Shown here: positions 53,551 through 64,000 of the stretch, one piece after another | Layout of the letters: the number at the start of each line of letters is the position of its first letter | Position numbering within the stretch: position 1 is the first letter of the stretch | NCBI GenBank assembly: GCA_002104905.1 | Contig: MCFE01000116.1 | Location: 100,132 to 164,131 of the forward strand | DNA length: 64,000 nucleotides | Direction of reading: 5' to 3' | From: Basidiobolus meristosporus CBS 931.73 | Taxonomy: Eukaryota > Basidiobolomycota > Basidiobolomycetes > Basidiobolales > Basidiobolaceae | The notes under the pieces: model-generated | Told to the model about the DNA's origin: nothing | The model's input: only the letters and a program-made list of their open reading frames with translations | Databases searched by the model: none | Position numbers and translations under genes: made by a program

Positions 53551-55238
53551 GAACTAGATACTTGACTCAATCGCCCCCCTTGATTGATCAAAATTGCTAT
53601 CCGCAAATCAACCAGCATTTGCTGAGTAACGCAGTTACAACTATGCAGCCAATCATTTCAATTACCTATTTGCTATATAACCCTATGAAAAATCTCAAAC
53701 TTGGAATTCATCTGATTTTCAGCTGGTATTCAGCTGGTTTTATAATGGTATTTTGATGGTATTCAGCTGGTGTTTTTGGTTCAAAATTTCAAATGCAATT
53801 TTTGATGGATGTAATGGGCAGCTAATTACCAAATTTGGTATGGATGCTAGTTGACCTAGTCTCCTTCGGGATAATTTGTTGCTTGCCTACCCATTGGCTA
53901 ACAACAGAGATATTGAGAGTTGTCAATTTTGAGAAACTTGGAATTCAGCTGATATTATGATGGTATTTTGCTGGCTTTCTCTGAATTTTTTTTCTTAGGG
54001 AAGTTGCATTAAATGGTCAACCTTCTCTGTGACTGCAGATCTACTGGTTTTCTAATATTGCCTCAGGTTTCTTGACTATGATCATAGCCATGATGCAATA
54101 TTGAAGAGCCTGGTAGGTTTGTTGGTGCACCATTCATCTGTTGACTCTGGTGGATTTGTCTTCTGTAAGATCTTTTAGGCTGATAGAGAGGAATTAATCC
54201 TATGAAATCCCTAGATTCTCAGAGAGTAATCAACTGAGTCTAGTAGATTAGGAATCTTAGTATGGTATATGGAAGAATATATTACTTAGACATCAAGTAG
54301 GTACTTTCCCTAATGGACTGTATATCCCATAGATTATCCCAGGCAATATGTACTCACTTTGCTCTTAGAAAACAAAGGCTTATATAAAGTGTATTTGCAG
54401 TGTTCCTTAAATGCCTATACATTATTTTTCTATGCCAAACTTTGAGTAATTAACTGCTCACATTATATCCAGTCATCATGTTTTAGAAGTCTATAAATGC
54501 TCAGGTCTAAGCAGCTTCAAGGTTTGAGACCCTGTCAGCTTTTTAACAATGCAGATATCCAGAGGAGTGGTCACTAAGGGTCATTGGTGCCTGCATAGCC
54601 GGTGGACTCTTGGAGATGTTACTGTTAAGGATATTTAGTTGAAGCATTGCGAAATAAATGAGTCCAAATCCTGCATCCCTTTGACCCAGCTGTATCATGC
54701 TCATTGCATTGTGAGCATCTAACTCTCCCAGAGCAGCAATACACTTTATTAAATATATGTGGATGAGCTGTGTTTGTGTATTTGCCACTTTGATTGTTAA
54801 AGTGCTTTGCCCCAGTCATGCCTTTGTTCAGGTATATTTCTAGAATAGATTGCCGTGCACAACTGCCAGTCCTTAGTGTAGTTTGATTAATGCATACATT
54901 CCAGCAATCAGCATCAGAAAATTCTTGAGTACTTGTACATCATCAGTCTACCTAGTAATATGTTGCTCATCTTATTTCGTAAATTTACTTTTACTAGTAA
55001 ATACCATTATAATGGCTCTTAATCTCAAACCGACGTCTTATACTGCTTTTCATGATCCTACTTGGTTCTCCCAGACAATACAAAATATCAACATGGATGA
55101 ACTACTGCCTACAACACTTAGTAACGATCTCCACATCGTGTATGTTGCCTTGTAAACGCCCCCTCATGTTACTAGCATTGGGTTTTGCAGCCAGAAATAC
55201 ATATACCAATGGCCATGGCATTCTTATTTATTATTCTC

Positions 55239-55861
55239 CTAAGGGTTCATGGTAAACGGAGCTTTGTAGCCATTCTTTGGCATCATGGGTAGCACCACAC
55301 TACTGCGAAGTCCATTCTTGATCATATTTCTGGTAGCAGGGATGATTGTGTTATACTGAGATCCAGGGCCATAGGGGATCATACATACACGCTCACCAAC
55401 ACAGTTGGACTCGCTATAAAAGCAATAGATCGCCTCCGTAGGCCAGTAAAGAGCAAAGCCACCGTTATTTTCAGTAGGATCAATATTTGCACACTGCCTA
55501 AACTCAGGATATGTGATGGGGAAGTCATTCATGCCGTTAGCGAAAGAAATTGTTGCAGTTGCAGCAACAGTTTCGTTGACATCGTTATCTTCAATGGCTT
55601 TCTGGTTGGAGGGGCTAGTCCAGATCAGAAACTTAGCATCCAGCTCTGTTGCCACCACTTACAAACCGGAAAGCCACCATATAGATCCTTTGCCTCTGTG
55701 GAGTTGTTACAAGGAACATCAGCCGGATACTTTTGCACAATCGGCGTGGAAGTAAGTGCGGGAATCTTCCCCGCGAGGTCAAGAGTAATCCCAATGGGCT
55801 TAGCTAAGGCGGAAGTAGCAAGCACGGTCCAAACAGCTAGGTCAGTCAAGCGAAGTTGCAT
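55239..55861 (-). pseudogene. Secreted Cys-containing protein gene with frameshift
   Basis: Minus strand. Frame 1 begins at 55861 with a signal peptide (MQLRLTDLAVWTVLATSALA) and continues to 'DLYGGFPVCKW'; a shift of frame at about 55650-55660 is needed to enter the long second piece ('ELDAKFLIWTSPSNQ' ... 'CVGERVCMIPYGPGSQYNT' ... 'LRSSVVLPMMPKNG'). No intron of credible size fits (best GT..AG would be ~17 bases). Together the pieces would give about 200 residues with Cys spaced for disulfides. TATA at ~55908 (tatataata on the minus strand). Family not recognised. A base error in the assembly is the alternative. Confidence 0.6.
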
Positions 55862-57390
55862 ATTAATCTTGTGAGTCGGGATAATTCACAACAACGCGCA
55901 AGACATCTATTATATACCGATGATACACTTGTTTCCTCCGTTGTCTAGCTGATGCCTTATCGCAGTGGAAAATTCCATTCTTCTGCTTTTTTGCTTGCTA
56001 TCATCTTTCCTCATCATCTTGCCAAACATTAATTCTAACAATACCAAGAAGCATACGGATATGGAATATTCTGTTGCGTTACTCAATTTGGTGATGCCAG
56101 TGGTTGTTTGTCAATATAACACTCTGGCTGGTTTCCTCCGACCAACTTGGTGGAGTGGTATTCTACACTGAAGCACATGTCACATAAGCAAGATTTACCA
56201 AAAGGGGGGAGAAAGAGAAATCAATATCTAATGCAAGACCAATCATATAAAGGTGTGAGATTAATCCGGTGTGCAAGATGCAAATTTAATGAATGGTCTG
56301 GATCTTGTCAAGGTGGTTGTAACGCGCCTAAGAATGAGCAAAAATATGACCAGTGTAGAGATATTTGGTAATGGTGTGGATATTAATGTACCATCTGAGC
56401 TGAACGGTGTGTGTTAGCCTTGAACGCTGCCTATGAGCTTCTTGTTATAAAGAGTAATGTACCATCTAAGCTGAGTGGTGTGTGTTAGCCTCGGACGCTG
56501 CCTATGAGCTTCTTGTTATGGATAGTAGTCAGTAAAAAGTATCCGTGCCAGGCAGTATGGAGTATGAGTGACCTCCACAACTGAAAGCTGGCCTTATTTG
56601 GTCTATCACTCCATGCTGTTTCTTCTTTTTTATACATCACGACCTAGATTCCATGTATCCCGCGCCCAGCCAGTGGTCTATTTCAATTTGGCTTCCTTGT
56701 TGATTACCTGTAATCCGTTTATGTGCTTCCGCTTCTGACGAAATACGCTGATAAGGGATATATGCGGTAATAGAATGCAGTTATCATGGGCATTCTTTCC
56801 TAAGCAACTAGTTCAATTTACATGAACTTGTATGGGCACATGGGGCGATAGAAATCGGCATATGCCAAGATCTTACTTGTTATAGATGTGTGGATGACAC
56901 CTGATAACCAAATAAGCTAGTGGAACAAACACAAGTTCGACAACAATCACCAACAGGTGGGATTCTCATTTCAATTGAATGGAATAATTAAACGGCATGC
57001 TATAATTTTGGCTTTTAACCAATTTATAAATGAATAAATAAATAACGAGTGAGCTAAATAAGCTCAGTTGTAGTCAATGCAAAGCTAGTGTTGTAGATAT
57101 TTGCCATATACCTTAATCATTCACACTAAGCAAGACTCTACTTTGCGTATAGATAAGTTATAAGTCATCTATTTATTATTTAATTTGTATGATATTTACT
57201 AACTTTTAGTGTTGGTGAAGGCATGTTGCTTATTGGTATTTTCAAGCTTGTCAAAAGGCCCAAAACCTTGCGCACAGCTTCTGCAAATTTACAAATGCTC
57301 TATATGTCCAGAAAGGCCCCAGGGGCAGGAATGACTTGTCAAAAACATTAATAAGGAGAATATGATATGCATTAATGCTTAAGGGCAGAC
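55862..57390. other. Gene-poor subtelomeric DNA
   Basis: 1.5 kb. Holds a 71-base tandem duplication and one probable LINE 3' end (56947-56960). A 74-residue frame at 56147-56371 with four Cys (CARCKFNEWSGSCQGGC) has no recognisable family and is not called. Confidence 0.4.
56384..56525 (+). repeat. 71-base tandem duplication
   Basis: Copies at 56384-56454 and 56455-56525, differing at a few positions; each starts taatgtaccatct and includes ctatgagcttcttgttat. Confidence 0.9.
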
Positions 57391-57682
57391 AGTCACCAAC
57401 AGGTGAAATCATTATTTCAGTTGGAACAAAGAAGCCAGTGCTACTATTGTAGCTTCAATACAAGAGTGTGTAGGTGATGGGAATCTGTAGGTAAGTTAAT
57501 CAGGGGAGATGATAGTTCTTCAGTGCTCAAGACACTGTTGAGTGAGAAGGGGGGTAACAAGAGGGGTAAGAATGACTTGTGAAAAACATCAATAAGGGGA
57601 ATATGATAATGATTGATTTTCATCATAAAGTGAGTGTGATGCTTTGGATATTACTGCCAAAGGCCCATCAAGTACTTCAGGC
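57391..57682 (-). mobile_element. 3' end of a telomere-type LINE, cut by a Copia LTR
   Basis: Matches 60532-60826 over its whole length (tcaccaacNggtgaaatc at the left, then 'aagaagccagNgctactNttgtagc', 'agtgctcaaga', 'aagtacttcag' at the right). It encodes on the minus strand the end of the reverse-transcriptase ORF (YHIPLIDVFHKSFLPLLLPP). The copy stops exactly at the TGTTG end of the LTR at 57683. Confidence 0.85.
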
Positions 57683-58031
57683 TGTTGTAACAGTCTTGGA
57701 GATATTGGAAGTGGCTGGGAGAACAAGTAGATTATGTGGTTTTCACTTAGTGATTTATTGAATGTAAAAGTAGTATCTATACATTTACTTGGTCTGGGCA
57801 CAACAAGCAAGTAGAATAGACATAGGAAGGTCCCAAGAACATGTGTGCAAAGTTTGGGGCTGCTTGGACAACTTTGAGAATTTTCATGTTCTGGGTACCT
57901 GATATGTGTGTGAAAATATTCCAAGTAAATCCCAACAAGAATTTTGGTCAGTATTCTCTAGGATTTGATGGTAATGATCAAAGTGACTAAGTTAGGTGAA
58001 TATTTAGGTGGAATTACAAGTTTTTACAACA
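57683..58031 (-). mobile_element. Copia LTR (inverted copy)
   Basis: 349 bases, with perfect inverted ends: TGTTG at 57683-57687 and CAACA at 58027-58031. Purine-rich tract (GAGTGGGAG on the minus strand) immediately precedes it, as expected for a 3' LTR of a minus-strand element. About 80-85 percent alike (by eye) to the opposite-orientation LTR at 59279-59626. Confidence 0.85.
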
Positions 58032-58042
58032 CTCCCACTCAA

Positions 58043-58318
58043 CTAGATGTTACTACTGACTAGTCCTAATTTTGACCTAAGATATTCATGCTTGTCTCTA
58101 GCTAATGGTTTAGTGAATATGTTTGCAATCCTTTCATCTGTACAACAGTAAGCTAAGTTAACCAAGTTATTCTCTATACTTTCATGTATGAAATGGTGTC
58201 TGATATCTATGTACTTAGTTCTAGCTTGAGAAGTTGGATTTCTACCTAATTGTATACATCCTAAGTACCAAAAAAAACAAAGTGCCTTTAGCTGCATTTG
58301 CCTTAATGTTAAAGACAA
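58043..58318 (-). pseudogene. Copia RNase H C-terminal fragment
   Basis: 91-residue minus-strand frame with the conserved end of Ty1/Copia polyproteins: 'ARTKYIDIRHHFIHE' and 'DERIANIFTKPLARDKH'. Everything upstream (integrase, RT) is missing; it breaks off where plus-strand gag sequence begins. Confidence 0.85.
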
Positions 58319-58329
58319 ATTGCTAATTC

Positions 58330-59181
58330 AATGCTCAAGAGCAAAAGCGGCAAAGAATGCCTGGAAGGCATTAGAAGACACCTACCAGTCATGTTCAGCT
58401 ACCAAGAAAATGTATCTTGGATAAAAATTCTTTGCTACAAAGATGCTGCCAGGAGAAGAAATGAAAAATCTAATTTACAGGATTACCCAGCTGGTGGATG
58501 AGATGGAATCTGCTGGTGTACCAACTACTGATGAGGATGTGATAGTAGCCATCATGAATAGCCTGACAGACAGGTTTCAGGGCCTTGTATCAGCCTTAGT
58601 GTCCAGAACTGAGGATTTGACCTTAAATTAGGTAAATGGAAGGCTCCCAGATGAAGAATCAAGAAAATCAAGCATCAATAAGAAGGAAGAAGAAAATGCT
58701 TTCATAAGCAATGATAACAAGCAATGGAGGTACCAAAGACCTTACAAAGGCAACAGCAATCTGTTTTGCAACTACTGCAAAAGAAAAGGACATACATCAG
58801 ACTAGTGTCTCAAAAAGAGAGATAATCAGCAACAGAAGCCTGAATATGGAAATACTGCAGCAACTGAAGATAGAATATTCATATCTGCACTAAATATGAC
58901 CACAAACAAGGATTTTCAGTTGTTGTACATTGACTCTGGAGCATCTGAACACTTTATATACCAAAAAGTACTTTTTACCCAATACCAAGAAATTCCAATT
59001 AAGAAGATATTATGGGGACAATAGAGCACTTGATGCAGTGGGAGAAGGAACTATCCAAGTAAACCTTAGAAGCAGTGCAGGAAGCCATACACTGACCTTT
59101 GAAGAAGTACTCTATGTACCAGAAATAGCCAAGAACCTACCATCTGTAAGCAAGGCCACTGCAAAACCCTATGAAAAATAA
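58330..59181 (+). pseudogene. Copia gag/protease remnant
   Basis: Plus strand, several frames with stops. Contains a UBN2-type gag piece ('NLIYRITQLVDEMESAG', 'VIVAIMNSLTDRF'), a zinc knuckle CNYCKRKGHTSD-stop-C near 58770-58812 whose last spacer is interrupted by TAG, and the aspartic-protease motif LYIDSGASEHF near 58922-58955. Its orientation is opposite to the RNase H piece on its left. Confidence 0.85.
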
Positions 59182-59278
59182 CTTGGTCCTGTGGGTGGAT
59201 CCAATCCAGATCAGCCATCAGGACCCTGGTTAGAGACCATCATAATACCAGCAGCTTGGAATTAGTGACCCTCTTGAC

Positions 59279-59626
59279 TGTTCTAAAAGTTTGTAATTCC
59301 ACCTAAATATTCACCTAACTTAGTCACTTAGATCATTACCTTCAAATCCTAGAGATTACTGACCAAATTCCTTGTTGGGATTTACTAGAATATTTTCACC
59401 AAAATACCAGGTACCCAGAACATGAAAATTCTCAAAGTTGTCCAAACAGCCCCATGCTTTGCACACATGTTCTTGGAACCTTCCTTAGCTTATTCTATGT
59501 GTTTGTAAAGCCAAGACCATGTAAAAGTAGTATTTATACTTTTACATTCAATAAATCATTAAGTGAAAACCAGGTAATCTACTTGTTCTCCCAATCACTT
59601 CCAGTGTCATGAAGAATCTTACAACA
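59279..59626 (+). mobile_element. Copia LTR (plus copy)
   Basis: 348 bases from TGTTC (59279) to CAACA (59622-59626); inverted relative to 57683-58031. Contains AATAAA near 59549. The first five bases deviate from TGTTG, and no purine tract precedes it, so this side is more decayed. Confidence 0.8.
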
Positions 59627-60475
59627 TCAACAATCTTATGATGGAGTCACAATGATGTTTTGCTAATTCTACTGCCAAATAAAGTTACAAAACTTGACAA
59701 GATTTGATTGGTGCTGTGATGATAATCACATGGCATTGTTGAGGTCTTATTGCACTCTACAGCTATTTTAAGTGGATCCAACCAGCCAGGACATCCAATT
59801 GCCTTATATGGCAAAAATATTTGACAGTATTTCAATGGCTTTACAGCAAGACTCTGATGGCATTATAATGGTAGTATGATGGCTCACAGTTAGTTCTGTA
59901 TAATACTACCATACCAATATACCAAGTGGTATTTCCTTTTCTACCTCCCTTTGTGCAATTCATGTATTCCACTGTAGAATCACCCCTCTGAGTTTGCTTA
60001 CCCACTATTACTATGGGTATTTCACATACAGTTTGGATCAAAAAAAATTATGGCCTCCTGTTTACTAACCTGTACAAACATGCACCCCTGCTGCATTTTA
60101 CATCTATCACCTTAGCTTTACAGCTATTTAGTGTGATACTTGCAAAGTTGCCATATACCATGTACTGCTGGTAACATATACATCTTGCAAACATATGCTT
60201 GGTTGTTGCCACTTCTGCCACAGATACCTCCCAAATATAGACAGAGAACCTTTTGGTATTTAGCCAATATATTCCTTCTCCCTGTTGGATTCTGACCCCC
60301 TAGGTGCACTCTGGCTCTTGTTTGTGTGAACTCCATATTGAATGGTGTAGAAGTTGGCTTGTGACAATAAGAAATCTGGCATTCCTTGGTCAAGTTTCCC
60401 TAATGAGAATTAGTTGCTTGTTGCACCCAACCCAACTTTACATTACTTAACTGATTACCTACACATTGGGGCAGA
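59627..60475. other. Unassigned repeat-like DNA
   Basis: 0.85 kb between the Copia LTR and the LINE. A minus-strand frame at 60124-60393 (CHKPTSTPFN..., Cys-rich) is not recognisable. Probably mobile-element debris. Confidence 0.35.
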
Positions 60476-60485
60476 GGGTTAGGGG
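60476..60485 (+). repeat. Telomere-type repeat at LINE 3' end
   Basis: GGGTTAGGGG directly before the terminal stem-loop of the LINE copy (stem TCACC 60494-60498 / GGTGA 60504-60508). Confidence 0.6.
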
Positions 60486-62897
60486 AGGGAAAGTCACCAA
60501 GTTGGTGAAATCTTATTTAGGGGGGGGGGAGAGTCACCAACTGGTGAAATCTTTATTTCAGTTGAAACAAAGAAGCCAGCGCTACTGTTGTAGCTTTGAT
60601 ACAAGAGTTTGTAGCTGAAGGGAATTTGTAGGTAAGTTAATGAGAAGTGATGATAGTTCTTCAGTGCTCAAGACTCTTCAGTGGGAAGGGGGGTAGCAAG
60701 AGAGGTAAGAATGACTTGTGAACAACATTAATGAGGGGAATGTGATAAGGATTGATATTCATCATAAAGGGAGTGTGCTGCTGCAGATATTGCTGCCAAA
60801 GGCCTGTCAAGTACTTCAGGTAGGCCAGCTTGGGTTTTTCTGACTGCAGAATATAATGAGCAAACTTCTTGACTTCAGGATCTCCAAGTATAGTTCTCCA
60901 GCAGGAGCCAGGTGTAGTATGGTGTGTTCTCTTCCAGGCCTTAATAAGTGGGTTGTTGCAGTTGTGAAGTCTGAGATATAATCTGGTTCTGAGGTAGAGA
61001 AGTCTGATCTTATAGGCATAAACCCAAAAGCACCAAGAATAGCATGTCTGTAGGGGCATTCAGGCAAATGAGGCACCAAGGAGGTAATGCACCATACTGC
61101 AAACTTGTCAAGCTTAGTGCAGTCTCTAGTAGTAAGAGTGAGAAGTGGTAAGCCAAATTCCAGGACAGGGAAGACAAACTGCTTGAATAGAAGGAGGCAG
61201 CTGGGAGCTGAAGTTGTAGGAGGAGTAACAGCCAGTAGCTTGTGGAGTGCCTGTCTTGCCAGGATAATTCTCTTCTTCAGGTGTGCTCCAGAGTCTAGTC
61301 CAGTAGAAAGGAAAGGAAAGCCAACATATGTAGCAGGAACCTGAGCATGTAGAGTGGAGTTCTCCAAGTTGATGGGAGAGCTCAAAGGTACTGTCTTTGC
61401 AATGGAAAGCAGGAGATTATTCTTCTGCAGATACTGGTGAATGGTCTGGGAGTCTTGTTGCACATTGGAGGAGGATATTCTGATGTCATCAGCAGAGCAA
61501 GCAACCAGGCAGTCAGCTGAGAGTCTTGGGAAATCATTCAGGAAGATGGCAAACAGTATAGGACCAAGCACAGAGCCTTGAACCACTCCATTGGAACTGA
61601 GAACACAGCTGATTGCTCACTTGGGTGAAGAATTCTTGCTTGTGGATCCAGAAACAGAGACCTGACAAGGAGGGTGAGAGATGTACAGGAGAAGCATTGC
61701 AACTTAGACCAAAGCCAATTTCTGTCAACTGAATTAAAGGCCTCAGTAATTTCAAATAGAACAGACGGATATTTGCACTAGAGAGAGTGATCTTGGCAAA
61801 GTATGACTGCATATTCCAAGGAGAGGCCAGGAACAAAGCCAAACTGTGCAGGGTGAAACTTGAGGGAGTCAGAGTAAAGCTACTGAGCAAGCAGAAGCTC
61901 AAACACCTTTCTGCAGGTGGGCAGCAGAGATATTGGCCTGTAGGAGTTAGGATCCAGGTGCTTTCCTTTATCCTTGTACAGTGGCAGAACATTTGCAAAG
62001 GACCATTCCTCAGGAGTAGAAACCTGGCCTGAGCATTGCTGAAACAGTGGAAGCAGAAGTGCAGACATGGCCTTGGTACTAGTCTTCAGAAGCTCATAGG
62101 AGATTGTGTCCACACCTGGGGCAGTAGAGTTGGGAAGACTCTTGAGCACATTATGGATTCTCCCCTGATCAAGTGCAAGTGGGATGGGCAGAGTCTTGAA
62201 GTCAGGATGAAAGCCAGGAGTTGAGTACTGCTTTGTAGAGAAGAAGATGTTAGCCAGCTGTTCTGTTGAAGGTAACTTCCTGGAAGAGGGCCTCATTGCC
62301 CTGTAGAGTCTTGATACTGTTCTTGTTACAGAGTTGGAAGATTGCAGAGGCAAAGAATTCATAATTTGATCCCAGAGCTGAGCATGCAGAGTGTGGTGAA
62401 TTGCGTTGGAGTGGTGTATGGCTGTCAGGAGGAGTTTCTCTGTTTTTGGGTTAGGGAAATTCAGGTAGCTTTGTTGCAGGGCTGAAACATTGGATTCCCA
62501 TTTTCTTGAGGTAACAGCAGTAGTCTTGCATGGCAGTGAGTGGGAGGCAGAGACCAGAATCAGATGCTTCACAAAGACCCAGGCATAGTTGTGATCATCT
62601 GACAGAGAAAGTAGCAAACTGGCAAGCTTCAAGTAGTTCCCAAAGTCTTTCTTCTGATTCTTGGTAGCTTTGTGGGTGAGCACAGTAAGTTTTAGCAGCT
62701 TCTTCTTCACAACTGGTTGCATAGAAAGGGACCAGGCTGGGTGGTCAGAGGCCCCCAAGGATCCTAGCTCAGCTCCAGAGAATTGCATAACTTCATTCAC
62801 AAAGTAGAGGGCAGCAGCAGAAGGGCAGATCTAGTCAACACATCTTTTCTCAGATTCAGCACCTAGTGCTAGCAGATGGCTTTCTCTCAGGAAGTTC
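60486..62897 (-). mobile_element. 5'-truncated non-LTR retrotransposon carrying reverse transcriptase
   Basis: Minus strand. The 5' side (62897) abuts TTAGGGTTAGGGG; the 3' side abuts GGGTTAGGGG. RT pieces lie in successive frames: 62800-61880 ('PLYKDKGKHLDPNSYRPISL'), 61998-61534, and 61586-60816 ('QGSVLGPILFAIFLND', 'CSADDIRISSS', then the thumb/C-terminal region), with the end in another frame (to 60661). At least three frameshifts, and the catalytic YADD reads SADD, so it is dead. No endonuclease domain is present, consistent with 5' truncation. Two stem-loops (60494-60508, 60534-60547) stand in tandem at the 3' end. Confidence 0.85.
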
Positions 62898-62910
62898 TTA
62901 GGGTTAGGGG
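62898..62910 (+). repeat. Interstitial telomere repeats between two LINE copies
   Basis: TTAGGGTTAGGGG separates the 3' end of the terminal copy from the 5' end of the truncated RT copy. Confidence 0.8.
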
Positions 62911-63795
62911 GATGATCATCACCAAAGGGTGAAATCTTTATTTAAATAATAAATAAAGAAGCCAAGTTTGAATATGAATATCTGAGATGCAGGAAGCCTA
63001 CAAGATAAACTTGGACTTTGCTGTATCCCAAATATCCTCAATATCAAAGTCTAGAGGAGAGTGTAGCAAGACTGCTTGTTCACTGTAGTATTTCTTGAGG
63101 AAGTTTGTGACTTGAAGGGAAGGAGAGTTTTTCAACAAGCTGGTAAATCTTTTGAGGAGTTCTTTTTCCAGAGAGAATGGCACAAAGAGTGGAATGTCCA
63201 AATGATGTCTGAATATATGCTCTGAGAGCTCCCAATCCAGCATATTTTTGACTTCTTCTGTAAAATCTTCAACAATATCTTTGTCAAGAATAACTTCCAA
63301 GAGATCCCTGGCAATGTACTGAATGTTAATAATCTTGGGCATATGAATACCTAGGTCCTTGAGGTAGTTTCTTTGTTCTGATATTGGGAGATATCCTGCA
63401 TTTCTGAAATAGCAAACAGCCCAGTTGGCAGTAGGAGGAGTATCAGGGCTGACAGGGAATTTTCTTCTAGCTTTAGAGTGCACTGGCTTAGGAGACTGTC
63501 TTGATGGAAGGGCAGCTGGTTTTGGATGAGCTTGAAGTGCTTGGGAGTAGGTCTGAGTACAAGTAGTAGAAGTTCCTGGTTGCTGAGAATTTTCAGATTG
63601 ACTGGATGAAGAGCTAATTGAGGGGTTGCAAGGTAAGGAAGAAGCTGAAAGAGAAGTGGAGAGGGCTGGGTGAAGTTCAGAAAGAGTTTTGAAAAGAATT
63701 TGGATCTGAGATTTCAACATTGAGTTTTCAGCTTCAAGAAGAGAAACTCTTTGTTCAAGGTAAGAAGTCTGTAAAGAGTGTAAGTTGGGTAAAGA
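62911..63795 (-). mobile_element. Terminal LINE-family element containing only ORF1
   Basis: Minus strand, bounded by telomere repeats on both sides (63796 onward, and 62898-62910). The 3' end bears the same TCACC-N4-GGTGA stem-loop (62919-62932) and 'aaatctttattt' as the RT-bearing copy, so it is the same family. Between ORF1 stop (62998) and the stem-loop there are only ~65 bases; no RT. It is either an internally deleted or a non-autonomous form. Confidence 0.75.
62998..63720 (-). CDS. LINE ORF1-like protein
   Basis: 240 residues, open throughout. N-terminal part Ser/Pro/Gln-rich; basic segment (KPVHSKARRKFPVS) about residue 80; the C-terminal half is a mixed helical domain ('LEVILDKDIVEDFTEEVKNM', 'FVPFSLEKELLKRFTSLL'). 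No zinc knuckle. The position and composition fit the nucleic-acid-binding ORF1 of non-LTR elements; no specific family is recognised. Intact while the RT copy next door is broken, so it may be young. Confidence 0.6.
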   Translation of the reverse strand: MLKSQIQILFKTLSELHPALSTSLSASSLPCNPSISSSSSQSENSQQPGTSTTCTQTYSQALQAHPKPAALPSRQSPKPVHSKARRKFPVSPDTPPTANWAVCYFRNAGYLPISEQRNYLKDLGIHMPKIINIQYIARDLLEVILDKDIVEDFTEEVKNMLDWELSEHIFRHHLDIPLFVPFSLEKELLKRFTSLLKNSPSLQVTNFLKKYYSEQAVLLHSPLDFDIEDIWDTAKSKFIL

Positions 63796-64000
63796 GGGTT
63801 AGGGTTAGGGTTAGGGTTAGGGTTAGGGTTAGGGTTAGGGTTAGGGTTAGGGTTAGGGTTAGGGTTAGGGTTAGGGTTAGGGTTAGGGTTAGGGTTAGGG
63901 TTAGGGTTAGGGTTAGGGTTAGGGTTAGGGTTAGGGTTAGGGTTAGGGTTAGGGTTAGGGTTAGGGTTAGGGTTAGGGTTAGGGTTAGGGTTAGGGTTAG
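63796..64000 (+). repeat. Telomere, (TTAGGG)n
   Basis: About 34 perfect GGGTTA/TTAGGG units running to the window end, G-rich strand 3'-ward, as expected at the right end of a chromosome. Confidence 0.98.

Larger units (their letters stand above)
52234..55238. other. Gene-poor subtelomeric DNA
   Basis: 3 kb without a supported gene. It contains a trinucleotide run (52336-52368), a telomere-like TAGGGTTAGGG (52812-52822), a 30-base x3 minisatellite (53461-53550) and AT-rich sequence rich in 'cagctggt' and 'atggtattt' words (53710-53990). Otherwise nothing recognised. Confidence 0.5.

Noticed and set aside
1-64000. tRNA or rRNA genes
   Set aside because: I looked for T-loop-like GGTTCGA words and conserved rRNA stretches and saw none outside coding sequence; a tRNA scan would settle it.

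Overview
The window looks like the end of a fungal chromosome. The last ~205 bases are an uninterrupted TTAGGG array. The housekeeping genes carry many short GT-AG introns with fungal-type branch points, and the gene set is fungal (Fcp1, Eaf3/MRG15, a G-protein-beta-like WD40 protein, secreted Cys-module/Ser-Thr-rich wall proteins, a Rsp5-adaptor-like PPxY protein). Intron density argues against budding yeast. I cannot fix the lineage from sequence alone; an early-diverging or filamentous fungus fits.

Region 1 (1-23041) is the most striking part. It is a head-to-tail tandem array of small precursor genes, all on the + strand, that almost all encode the same 14-residue core DLHDFCGGWFCGHV between two Lys-Arg (Kex2-type) sites. 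I count 26 loci: 22 with an open frame and complete core, 4 broken or fragmentary. Two alternating leader classes (A, starting MRL; B, starting MKF) form a repeat unit of about 1.79 kb. A third class (C, MKL) is a single diverged gene at the right edge. All three classes have exactly 34 residues before the core, with a -YP-/-LP- at 20-21, KR at 33-34 and KR at 49-50. Core codons differ synonymously between classes while the peptide is unchanged. Promoters of all classes carry a TATA box and one to three copies of a palindrome TTC-N3-GAA. The array continues left beyond the window. This is the best candidate for an undescribed system: a massively amplified, secreted, probably disulfide-cyclised peptide (pheromone-like, signalling, effector or RiPP-like; the sequence does not decide which).

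Region 2 (24.5-36.4 kb) is a compact housekeeping block: ureidoglycolate lyase, ribosomal protein eS1, a G-protein-beta-like WD40 protein, Fcp1 phosphatase, Eaf3/MRG15, a hypothetical gene, and (minus strand) electron-transfer flavoprotein alpha.

Region 3 (37-47 kb) carries surface and secreted genes: a small hypothetical, a three-module Cys-rich protein, a KNH-like secreted protein, a single-pass PPxY protein, and a 1980-residue Ser/Thr-rich mucin-like protein with three N-terminal Cys modules.

Region 4 (47-64 kb) is decaying subtelomere: an old LTR, an UNC93-like pseudogene, an apparently intact but unusual aquaporin-like gene, minisatellites, a frameshifted secreted gene, a scrambled Copia element, and several copies of a non-LTR retrotransposon whose 3' ends share a small stem-loop and abut telomere-type repeats, ending in the telomere itself.
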